A DNA stretch of 64,000 nt from Leptolyngbya sp. Cla-17. Lineage in GTDB: Bacteria; Cyanobacteriota; Cyanobacteriia; Leptolyngbyales; Leptolyngbyaceae. Position numbers and translations under genes: made by a program. Under the pieces are notes generated by a model that was not told where the DNA came from, ran no database searches, and worked only from the letters and a program-made list of their open reading frames with translations. Location: positions 1,773,367 through 1,837,366 of the forward strand of contig NZ_JAEVYN010000002.1 in the NCBI RefSeq assembly GCF_016807185.1. The letters are read 5' to 3'. Shown here piece after piece: positions 8,996 through 16,473 of this stretch. Positions within the stretch are counted from its first letter, which is position 1; each line of letters begins with the position of its first letter.

Positions 8996-9983
8996 GCTTG
9001 AGCGCCTCGCGCATGGGGTTTAGGTGGCGATCGTGATCCACACGCACCAATTTTGTGGCGTTGCCAAGATCTTTCAACAGTTTATTATTTGCAGGCTCAT
9101 TCAGCTTCATCATGGCGTTGATTAGCTTATTTCGGGTTGCAGTCGGCACATCATCATCGATCGCAATGCCGTGCGCAGGAACGTTAGAAACAAACGCTAG
9201 CACCCTCAGCTTTTTAGCTTCTGCTTCGGTAATGTAGGGCGCTCTTAAAGTGTATTCCGATACGGCTGCCACATCGGCTTGTCCGCGTAACACGGCTTGT
9301 AGGGCACCACTATAGCCATTGCCATAGGTGACCTGTTTAAAGAAACTACCCACGCGATCGCGGTTTGGCACCAAACCTTGCTTCACCATCTCAGACACCG
9401 GAAAAATAAACCCAGAGCCAGAGGTTGGGGATGTGAAAGCAATTTTCTTGCCACGCAGTTGTGCCAAGGTCTGATTGTTAGAAGCTCTCGATTTAAGAGC
9501 GCTATCTTTCGGCACAACAAAAATGGAACGGTAGGTGTGGCCACCAGAATAGTTCGGTCGCACTTCTGCCAAATACAGTCTGGCATTGGCTAATTGCTGC
9601 GCCTTCAAAGCAGGGCGACTGCTTAAAAAGGCAACATCGGCTCGGTTTGCCCGCAAAGCCTCAACGGCTGCTGTATCGTCCGCAATCACTCCTTCCACAG
9701 GCATGCCCATTTCACGGGTCAAAAAGCTAGCGACCGCATCAATTTTGGTTTTTAAATCAGTGGCATCTGCCCGTCCCGGAAAAACTATTTGTATTTTTTT
9801 GGCATTTGCCTGAGCCAGTAGTTGCACTTTAGATGCACTAGAGGATTGAAATTGAGGGGCAGTTGGCTCAATCGCGATCGCCTTTTTACCCAACAATAAA
9901 AATGAAGAAAGGGCAGCATTAAAGCCAACAAAGCTGATCAGAGCAGCACCAGTAGTTAGTTTAAGCCATCGAGTAGAAATCAT
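8979..9983 (-). CDS. phnD: PhnD-type substrate-binding protein of a phosphonate/phosphite ABC importer
   Basis: Periplasmic binding protein of the PhnCDE importer. An N-terminal hydrophobic segment (about residues 10-32) serves as a signal or anchor. The body has the family landmarks IQIVFPGRADATDLKTKI, EALRANRADVAFLSSRPAL, GKKIAFTSPTSGSGFIFP and VLRGQADVAAVSEYTL. ATG 9983 (MISTRWLK) is preferred to a TTG four codons upstream. It is the first gene of phnD-phnC-phnE and divergent from the membrane protease gene. A Pho box was sought in the 236-base divergent region but none was convincing. Confidence 0.9.
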   Translation of the reverse strand: MISTRWLKLTTGAALISFVGFNAALSSFLLLGKKAIAIEPTAPQFQSSSASKVQLLAQANAKKIQIVFPGRADATDLKTKIDAVASFLTREMGMPVEGVIADDTAAVEALRANRADVAFLSSRPALKAQQLANARLYLAEVRPNYSGGHTYRSIFVVPKDSALKSRASNNQTLAQLRGKKIAFTSPTSGSGFIFPVSEMVKQGLVPNRDRVGSFFKQVTYGNGYSGALQAVLRGQADVAAVSEYTLRAPYITEAEAKKLRVLAFVSNVPAHGIAIDDDVPTATRNKLINAMMKLNEPANNKLLKDLGNATKLVRVDHDRHLNPMREALKRAGIE

Positions 9984-10219
9984 TGCAAGCCTCAAGTAAA
10001 AGCAATAGTTACGGCATCGTTGTTAAAACGACCGCAAAAGCATAGTTTTTATCTTATAACTACTTGAGAATTAGATGCAATTAGTAGCGCAAGTTTTTTC
10101 AATTATCTTCATGAACAATCAACGACTAATCCTTGGTTCTGCAAAATGGTAGATAGGTTTTTTTCTGCAACTTGGAATAATGCAAAAGCATAATCCAGCA
10201 GTTTAGGAGTGAGGTTGCA

Positions 10220-11113
10220 GTGAATTTTAATTTTTTCGACTTATTCTGGGTCTTTCTCGTCATCTCCTCTTTGCAACCCATTTGGCAGAAGTATCAAATC
10301 GGAGCGCGGCGAGTGCAGGCACTCAAACAGTTTGAACAGCAACGCAATAGCCGGGTTATTTTGTTAATTCATCGGCAAGAGTCGCTCAGTTTGTTGGGTA
10401 TTCCTCTTTCCCGCTACATCACTATTGAGGATTCCGAGCAAATTCTTCGCGCCATTCGGCTGACTCCACCCGATGTGCCAATCGATTTAATTTTGCACAC
10501 CCCCGGCGGCTTGGTGCTTGCAACTGAGCAGATTGCCAGAGCGTTGATTCGCCATCCTGCAAAAGTCACCGTCTTTGTACCCCACTATGCCATGAGCGGC
10601 GGTACGATGCTGGCACTTGCGGCGGACGAAATTATCATGGATGCGAATGCAGTACTGGGTCCCGTTGATCCACAGCTAGGTAACTTTCCAGCTGCCAGCA
10701 TTCTCAAAGTAGTAGAACAAAAAAACGTTGACAGAATTGGCGACGAAATGCTGATCATGGCGGATCTTTCCCGCAAGGCAATTCAGCAGGTGCAGCGATT
10801 TGTGCGAACGCTGCTGCTGGATGACGTGCCCACGCAAAAAATTGCCCCTGAAAAAGTTGAGTCAATTATTGAAGCGCTAACAACCGGGCAAGTGACGCAC
10901 GATTACCCGATTACCGTTGAGGAAGCCACTAGCTTGGGTTTGCCGATTTCCGCTGGCTTGCCCCGCAGCATTTATGACTTGATGGAGTTATATCCTCAGT
11001 CTCAAGGCGGCAAACCTTCGGTGCAATACATTCCCATGCCCTATGCACCCCTGCGCCCTACTCTGCCAGAACCCAAGGGTAGACCGTTGCCAGAGTCGAA
11101 TGCCAAAGTGTGA
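10220..11113 (+). CDS. ClpP/SppA-fold membrane serine protease (SDH proteinase family)
   Basis: A 297-residue protein of the serine dehydrogenase proteinase family (ClpP-fold). One N-terminal membrane helix (about 5-22) is followed by a crotonase-like core: LILHTPGGLVLATEQIARAL, then VPHYAMSGGTMLALAADEIIMD, where the Ser of MSGGTM is the expected nucleophile, then LGPVDPQLG. The C-terminus is Pro-rich. It could degrade membrane or misfolded proteins, but no substrate is known from sequence. Start is GTG 10220 behind AGGAGTGAGG. Its stop overlaps a possible GTG start of the DUF554 gene (GTGA), suggesting one operon. Confidence 0.85.
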   Translation: MNFNFFDLFWVFLVISSLQPIWQKYQIGARRVQALKQFEQQRNSRVILLIHRQESLSLLGIPLSRYITIEDSEQILRAIRLTPPDVPIDLILHTPGGLVLATEQIARALIRHPAKVTVFVPHYAMSGGTMLALAADEIIMDANAVLGPVDPQLGNFPAASILKVVEQKNVDRIGDEMLIMADLSRKAIQQVQRFVRTLLLDDVPTQKIAPEKVESIIEALTTGQVTHDYPITVEEATSLGLPISAGLPRSIYDLMELYPQSQGGKPSVQYIPMPYAPLRPTLPEPKGRPLPESNAKV

Positions 11114-11967
11114 GGCATCGGCTACCTTGTAGGAATCGTGGCGGAACGGAATCGGTGACTCTAGATTTTTGGGCGAAGACGAGCGGCACTTGGATCAACG
11201 TCCTAGCGATCGCGCTGGGAACTGCGGCTGGTTCATTGCTGCGTGGGCGCTTGCCTTTTAGAATGATTAGCGTGATTACTCAAGGTGTGGGGTTGCTGAC
11301 TGCGTTTTTGGGCTTCACGATGGCAGGAAATCTGATCAAAGTGCAAGCGGGATGGTTGGATGGCATTGTTTTGGGGCTGATTGCGCTGGTGAGTGGCGGC
11401 TTGCTGGGCGAATGGGCACAAATTGAGGAGCGGCTGACAGCACTGGGCGATCGCCTGAAGCATCAGTTCAGTGGCGACAGCAGATTTACCGAGGGGTTTG
11501 TGGCTGCTAGCCTGCTGTTTTGTGTGGGACCAATGGCAATCTTAGGCAGCTTGAGCAACGGACTCAGCGGCGACAATCGGATTTTGCTGCTCAAAAGCAC
11601 AATGGATGGCTTGACCGCGATCGCGTTTACCAGTAGTTTTGGTATCGGTGTTGGCTTCTCTGCCTTAATGATTTTGCTTTACCAAGGTAGTTTGTCTCTG
11701 TTGGCAGGCATTCTCGCTCAAATTATTCCCGACCCAACCACTGCGCCTCCTATTTTATTAACTACAGGCGTGGGCGGCTTGATGATTGTGGGAATTGGAT
11801 TTAACCTGCTGGATATTGCCAAAATTCGAATTGCAGCATTCTTACCCGCCTTATTGATTGCACCTGTGTTGTATCAGCTTGCGATCGCCATTCTCACGTC
11901 AAGCTTGTTTTATTTGGGCATATTCACCAAAACTTTAGCCATCAGCGCAATCAAGTGCATTACTTAG
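11110..11967 (+). CDS. DUF554 family integral membrane protein
   Basis: A hydrophobic protein with about seven membrane segments. The body starts WINVLAIALGTAAGSLLRGRLP and contains ASLLFCVGPMAILGSLSNGLSGD and KSTMDGLTAIAFTSSFGIGVGFSA, the characteristic DUF554 (YdfK-like) pattern. Function is unknown. Two starts are possible: GTG 11110, overlapping the upstream stop as GTGA, or GTG 11155 (VTLDFWAKT), preceded by GGAACGGA. The second gives a more family-like N-terminus, and a decayed duplicate of this second start is found at 1583-1641. Coordinates give the longer form. Confidence 0.82.
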   Translation: MRHRLPCRNRGGTESVTLDFWAKTSGTWINVLAIALGTAAGSLLRGRLPFRMISVITQGVGLLTAFLGFTMAGNLIKVQAGWLDGIVLGLIALVSGGLLGEWAQIEERLTALGDRLKHQFSGDSRFTEGFVAASLLFCVGPMAILGSLSNGLSGDNRILLLKSTMDGLTAIAFTSSFGIGVGFSALMILLYQGSLSLLAGILAQIIPDPTTAPPILLTTGVGGLMIVGIGFNLLDIAKIRIAAFLPALLIAPVLYQLAIAILTSSLFYLGIFTKTLAISAIKCIT

Positions 11968-12137
11968 GCACGCCCTCAACCCGCATTCAATTTAAGCCGA
12001 ACAGCGTTAACTTTGCATTGGATGAAGAGCAGCCCGGTTTGCGTTTAGTGACGCTTTATCCGAATGGAAAATGGGAAAGCGAAGTTGAGCGGGTTGTTTA
12101 TAGCTGCAAGCTTGATTTTGCTGCAGCAGGCTATTAA
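11955..12137 (+). CDS. Small uncharacterised protein (60 residues)
   Basis: A 60-residue frame starting with GTG and overlapping the end of the DUF554 gene by 13 bases. The sequence looks protein-like: RIQFKPNSVNFALDEEQPG followed by LVTLYPNGKWESEVERVVYS. It has no signal peptide or membrane helix. I do not recognise the family. The tight overlap with the upstream gene and the CYTH gene 36 bases downstream fit a coupled small gene. A chance frame remains possible. Confidence 0.5.
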   Translation: MHYLGTPSTRIQFKPNSVNFALDEEQPGLRLVTLYPNGKWESEVERVVYSCKLDFAAAGY

Positions 12138-12173
12138 TAGAAAGATAGTTCTGCTTGCAAGGGTCTATTTCTC

Positions 12174-12677
12174 ATGCCAACTGAAATCGAGCGTAAGTTT
12201 TTGGTGAAAAATGATGACTGGAGATCGCTGGGAACAGGAACATTTTATTGCCAGGGCTATCTAGTTAACTCTCCAAGCAAAACGCTGCGGGTGCGAATTG
12301 CAGGCGAACAAGCCTATCTGACGATTAAAGGTGCTACCACAGGAATTGCCCGTGCGGAATATGAATATTCAATTCCCGTCGATCACGCTCAAGAACTGTT
12401 GCAAACCTTATGCGAACCTGCACTAATTCAAAAGACACGCTATCGGGTGGAATTGGGTGGAGTAGTGTGGGAAATCGATGAGTTTGATGGAGAGAATCAG
12501 GGCTTAATCGTTGCGGAGGTTGAACTTGCAGATGAAAAGCAAGCGATCGCCCTGCCAGACTGGATTGGCGCAGAAGTCTCCCATGATCGCCGGTATTACA
12601 ATGCCAATCTATCAAAACATCCTTATTGTCGTTGGGCTGAACAGGCAATCGAGGATGGCCCAACGACCGTTGAATGA
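12174..12677 (+). CDS. CYTH-domain protein, probable inorganic triphosphatase
   Basis: A 167-residue single CYTH (triphosphate tunnel metalloenzyme) domain. It begins with the signature EIERKFLVK (Glu4, Glu6, Lys8) and continues with the basic and acidic strands lining the tunnel: TLRVRIAGEQAYLTIKG, YEYSIPV, QKTRYRVELGG, WEIDEFDGENQGLIVAEVEL. Short bacterial proteins of this kind hydrolyse tripolyphosphate or other triphosphates; adenylate cyclase activity is another family possibility. Start ATG 12174. It precedes the sulfate permease genes, but no functional link is apparent. Confidence 0.85.
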   Translation: MPTEIERKFLVKNDDWRSLGTGTFYCQGYLVNSPSKTLRVRIAGEQAYLTIKGATTGIARAEYEYSIPVDHAQELLQTLCEPALIQKTRYRVELGGVVWEIDEFDGENQGLIVAEVELADEKQAIALPDWIGAEVSHDRRYYNANLSKHPYCRWAEQAIEDGPTTVE

Positions 12678-12771
12678 CTGAATTCTTCCGATTCCGTTAA
12701 ATACGGTTTTCCTATCTGACTTAAGTAGATTAAGATGGTTTCTGCTCTTAATCTTCCAGCTCGAACTACTC

Positions 12772-13626
12772 ATGACCGCGTCTTCTACTCCAGATACCTT
12801 CCAGGGGCATCGCTTCTGGATTTTCTTCAAGCGCCTTCCCTGGCTGTGGATAATCACATCGGGCTACTTGTTCTTCATGCTGGCGATTCCCACGATCGCG
12901 CTTTTCTTAAAGGCCGCCAGCGAAGGCTCAGGAAAATTTTGGCAAGTCGCAACGAGCCCAATTGCTTTATCTGCCTATGAAGTGACCTTTGTGACTGCTT
13001 TTGGAGCAGCGATCGTTAACGGCCTTTTTGGCACGCTGATTGCGTGGGTGTTAACGCGATATACCTTTCCGTTAAAGCGATTGGTGGATGCCGCTGTAGA
13101 TTTGCCTTTTGCATTGCCCACATCGGTTGCGGGTTTAACCTTGGCGACGGTATACAGCGACAATGGCTGGATTGGATCTTTATTGGCACCCTTTGGCATT
13201 AAAGTTGCCTTTACTCGATTGGGCATCGCGATCGCCATGCTGCTGATCTCTCTGCCTTTTGTGGTTCGCACCGTTCAGCCAGTATTGGCTGAAATGGAAA
13301 AAGACGTTGAAGAAGCAGCCTGGTCATTGGGAGCCTCTCGTTTTCAGACCTTTTGGCGGGTTGTGTTGCCGCCGCTGATGCCGGCCATTTTAACGGGAGT
13401 GGCGCTAGGTTTTTCTCGGGCTGTTGGAGAATACGGTTCAGTTGTGATCGTGGCATCCAATACTCCCTTTCAAGATTTAATTGCTCCGGTTTTAATCTTT
13501 CAACGGCTGGAGCAATACGATTACTCTGGAGCGACCATTATTGGCGCAGTATTGTTGACCATTTCGCTGATCCTGCTGTTTTTGATTAACCTGTTGCAAG
13601 CTTGGGGTCGCCGCTATGACATCTAA
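12772..13626 (+). CDS. cysT: Sulfate/thiosulfate ABC transporter permease CysT (CysU)
   Basis: Inner-membrane permease of the sulfate/thiosulfate importer. The 284-residue protein has six predicted membrane segments. Landmarks are FVTAFGAAIVNGLFGTLIAW, VDLPFALPTSVAGLTLATVY and the EAA loop EEAAWSLGASRFQTFWRVVLP, then GFSRAVGEYGSVVIVASN. The gene overlaps cysW by 11 bases. The usual upstream binding-protein gene (sbpA/cysP) is absent, replaced by the CYTH gene. Confidence 0.93.
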   Translation: MTASSTPDTFQGHRFWIFFKRLPWLWIITSGYLFFMLAIPTIALFLKAASEGSGKFWQVATSPIALSAYEVTFVTAFGAAIVNGLFGTLIAWVLTRYTFPLKRLVDAAVDLPFALPTSVAGLTLATVYSDNGWIGSLLAPFGIKVAFTRLGIAIAMLLISLPFVVRTVQPVLAEMEKDVEEAAWSLGASRFQTFWRVVLPPLMPAILTGVALGFSRAVGEYGSVVIVASNTPFQDLIAPVLIFQRLEQYDYSGATIIGAVLLTISLILLFLINLLQAWGRRYDI

Positions 13627-14500
13627 TTTAGACTCTTCTCATGATTCATATCGCTCGATTAAGTCTTCCACTGCGCCTCGCGATCGCCCTTGGGTCAAAG
13701 TTGCATTGATTGCAGTGGCGATCGCCTATCTGACTCTGGTGCTGTTTATTCCAACTGTGAACGTTTTTTTCCAGGCGTTTGCCAAAGGCTGGGCACCCTT
13801 TTTTGCCAATTTGGTTGAGGCAAATTTTTTAAATGCTGTCAACCTCACCTTGATCATTGCCCTGATTGTGGTGCCTATAAACACTGTATTTGGGCTGTGT
13901 GCCGCGTGGCTTATTGCCCGCAAACAGTTTCGAGGACGCGCCTTTGTCATTAGTATTTTGGATGTACCGTTTTCTGTTTCTCCGGTGGTGGCAGGGCTAA
14001 TGATTGTTTTGCTGTATGGTCGCAATGGCTGGTTTGGTGAGTTTTTACAGCAGTACGACCTCAAAGTTATCTTTGCGTTACCGGGCATGGTTTTGGCAAC
14101 AGCGTTTGTCACCATTCCTTTTGTGGCCCGTGAAGTGATTCCGGTCTTGGAAGAGGCGGGTGCAGAACAAGAAGAAGCGGCTAAAACCTTAGGGGCAAAC
14201 GGCTGGCAGACTTTTTGGCGGATCACCTTACCCAATATCCGTTGGGGATTGTTGTACGGCGTACTGCTAACCAATGCGAGAGCAATGGGCGAGTTTGGCG
14301 CGGTGTCAGTTGTTTCTGGCAATATCATTGGCAAAACTCAAACCTTGCCTCTTTTCGTGGAAGACGCTTATAAGCAATATCAAACAGAAGCCGCATTTTC
14401 TGCCGCCGTATTGCTGGCGATGTTGGCGCTAGTGACATTGGTGTTGAAAGAAATTTTGGAACGTAAAACCAGCATCAAGGAAGTGCGAGATGAAGTGTGA
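13616..14500 (+). CDS. cysW: Sulfate/thiosulfate ABC transporter permease CysW
   Basis: Second permease subunit of the sulfate importer, pairing with CysT. The 294-residue protein carries VPINTVFGLCAAWLIARKQF, LDVPFSVSPVVAGLMIVLLYG, the EAA loop EEAAKTLGANGWQTFWRITLP, and NARAMGEFGAVSVVSGNI, all CysW hallmarks. It starts inside the 3' end of cysT, which implies coupled translation. No cysA ATPase gene follows; the next gene is a convergent HAD phosphatase, so the ATPase must be encoded elsewhere. Confidence 0.93.
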   Translation: MTSNLDSSHDSYRSIKSSTAPRDRPWVKVALIAVAIAYLTLVLFIPTVNVFFQAFAKGWAPFFANLVEANFLNAVNLTLIIALIVVPINTVFGLCAAWLIARKQFRGRAFVISILDVPFSVSPVVAGLMIVLLYGRNGWFGEFLQQYDLKVIFALPGMVLATAFVTIPFVAREVIPVLEEAGAEQEEAAKTLGANGWQTFWRITLPNIRWGLLYGVLLTNARAMGEFGAVSVVSGNIIGKTQTLPLFVEDAYKQYQTEAAFSAAVLLAMLALVTLVLKEILERKTSIKEVRDEV

Positions 14501-14512
14501 GGTTAACTAGGG

Positions 14513-15352
14513 CTAGAGCAAAAACTCTGCGATCGCCACAGCCGCGCCATTCGCCTCAACGCCTAAAGTGACCCAATCGGCAGCAGCTTTCACTGCTGCT
14601 GGTGCGTTGCCCATGGCAACCCCAATGCCTGCATACTGAATCATTTCGAGATCATTGAAATTGTCTCCAATGACCATGACATTTTCTGGCTGAATGCCCA
14701 AATAGTCTTCTGCCAAGTATTTAACGGCTGTACCTTTGTTGACTAATGGATTGGTTGCTTCAACAAAAATGGGTACGGATTTTGTTAGATAAAGTTCGTC
14801 TATTGGATGGCGATCGCGCAACTCTGCCAACACGCGATCCATCAACGCCGGATCTTCTCCTAGCGCCAGTACTTTCGTTGGCTCTTGGTCAAGCAGCGAT
14901 CGCAGATCCCCCACGGGAATCGGGATCACGCTAGTGCGATAGCCATAATCTTTGCTGTCGGGCGTGAGTTCCCGCACATAAAGCTGATCGTCAATGTAAA
15001 GATGAACGGAAAGCTGATCCCGCAGGGCTGGCTGCTCGTAATAGTCCAGCAGGGCGGCAGCTAAGTGGGTGGACATTGTCCAGTGGCGATGCACCTGTTC
15101 AGTTGTCGGATCTTTGATTAAAGCACCTTGATAAGCCATCAATGGCAAGGTGGCACCGATCGTTTGATGAAAGCGGAGAGCCGAGCAATACATGCGCCCA
15201 GTGGCGATCGCCACCTGTATCCCTTTTGCCTGTGCTGCCTGAACTGCTTGCTTAATCGGCTCACGAATTTCATTGGAAATTCCGGCGATCGTGCCATCAA
15301 TATCAAGCACCAGCAGTTGAATGTTTGCTTTGGAAGAAGTGGGTGATTGCAT
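14513..15352 (-). CDS. HAD-superfamily (Cof/YidA-like) phosphatase
   Basis: A cytoplasmic HAD hydrolase of 279 residues. Motif I is LLVLDIDGTI (nucleophile Asp17, acid/base Asp19), motif II is VAIATGRM, the motif III lysine lies in ATNPLVNKGTAVKYL, and motif IV is MVIGDNFNDLEMI. The large C2B cap between motifs II and III places it with Cof-type sugar-phosphate phosphatases. ATG 15352 (MQSPTSSK) is chosen; the frame is open further upstream but that part is not protein-like. It converges on cysW with a 12-base gap. Confidence 0.88.
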   Translation of the reverse strand: MQSPTSSKANIQLLVLDIDGTIAGISNEIREPIKQAVQAAQAKGIQVAIATGRMYCSALRFHQTIGATLPLMAYQGALIKDPTTEQVHRHWTMSTHLAAALLDYYEQPALRDQLSVHLYIDDQLYVRELTPDSKDYGYRTSVIPIPVGDLRSLLDQEPTKVLALGEDPALMDRVLAELRDRHPIDELYLTKSVPIFVEATNPLVNKGTAVKYLAEDYLGIQPENVMVIGDNFNDLEMIQYAGIGVAMGNAPAAVKAAADWVTLGVEANGAAVAIAEFLL

Positions 15353-15546
15353 AGGATAGTCGTTGGGCGTGGTAATTGAGCATGAGCAAAAGATACTTGC
15401 CGATGCTAAGCCTGGATTCCAAGAAAAGCAATGCAAATGCTTCAATGTTTTCGTGCATTTTTGAATTTGATGCCCATAATTGAAAGGCATTCCAGTCAAG
15501 CTGGATGGCAAGTAGGGCAGATTGAGCAGAAAATAGGGTCAGGCAT

Positions 15547-16473
15547 ATGACAGAAGTACAAAGTCATCGGTGGGCAGATCATCGAGGATGGTTGGTAGCA
15601 CTGTGGCTGACGCTGATGATTTTGGCAATGAAGGTGTGGATAGGGTTAGCCATTCAATCGCTTAGCTTGTTGGCTGCTTCCATTCATAGCCTCGTAACTA
15701 GCTTTAGTTTGATGCTCAGTTGGTTGACCCTAGCATTTTCTGGCGCTCCTGGTCGCGACATTTGGGGCCATCGCAAAATAGACACGATTTTGACCTTAGT
15801 GGTCACCAGCTTAATTGGCTTTACAGGTTGCACAATATTGATTATCGCCGTTCAGCAAGTAGCCACAGCGGTTACGGGAGGTTCAATCTCTCGCGTTGAA
15901 CCGATCAATCTGTCGTTGATTTATTTGTTTGTTGCGATGATTGCAATTAATTTCTGCATGGGAATTTTTGGGAGATCGCACGCTCAAATGCTAGAAAGTC
16001 CTTCCCTGAGTTTTAGCTTTGGCACCAGTTTGCAAGATGCTGTGGTGATGATCATCGTCATGCTTGAATTAGTCATCTCCGGCTGGATGTGGGGCTGGCT
16101 TGACTCGGTGGTAGCGATCGCAATCATTGGCGTTGCGATCGCCAATGGCTGGCGGATACTGAATCGGCAAATCCCTTCGTTAGTTAATCAAGTCGCGATC
16201 GCGCCGGAAGCTCTGATAAGAACAATTCGCCGTGTAGAAGGCATTGTCCACTGTTACGGAATTCGATCACAAGGCATGGTGGGTCGATGGACTTATGTAG
16301 AGATGAGTCTCATTCTGCATCCCGAATATTTACACCTATCCAACGCCATTATTCACCAAGCACAGCAAGCAATTTATCAAGATTATGGATCGACAAACGT
16401 GGTGATTCATATTGAAGGCGATTCTGCAAAGCAGATCCCTCACAAAAATTCTGGCATCCCGCTTGGATCTTAG
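15547..16473 (+). CDS. Cation-diffusion-facilitator-like membrane protein with degenerate metal site
   Basis: A 308-residue protein with six predicted membrane helices and a C-terminal cytoplasmic domain, laid out as in CDF (FieF/ZitB) transporters: SLLAASIHSLVTS in helix 2, WGHRKIDTI in the 2-3 loop, DSVVAIAIIGVAIANGWRIL in helix 6, and a ferredoxin-like C-terminal domain ending VVIHIEG. In active CDFs the membrane zinc site has two acidic or His residues in helix 2 (x-S-L-x-D) and H-x-x-x-D in helix 5. Here helix 2 reads HSLVT (second ligand Thr) and helix 5 reads TSLQD (His replaced). Transport activity is therefore doubtful. It starts 194 bases upstream of, and divergent from, the HAD gene. 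Confidence 0.78.
   Translation: MTEVQSHRWADHRGWLVALWLTLMILAMKVWIGLAIQSLSLLAASIHSLVTSFSLMLSWLTLAFSGAPGRDIWGHRKIDTILTLVVTSLIGFTGCTILIIAVQQVATAVTGGSISRVEPINLSLIYLFVAMIAINFCMGIFGRSHAQMLESPSLSFSFGTSLQDAVVMIIVMLELVISGWMWGWLDSVVAIAIIGVAIANGWRILNRQIPSLVNQVAIAPEALIRTIRRVEGIVHCYGIRSQGMVGRWTYVEMSLILHPEYLHLSNAIIHQAQQAIYQDYGSTNVVIHIEGDSAKQIPHKNSGIPLGS

Noticed and set aside
13726..14334. 202-residue minus-strand frame opposite cysW
   Set aside because: Antisense shadow of a well-supported permease gene.
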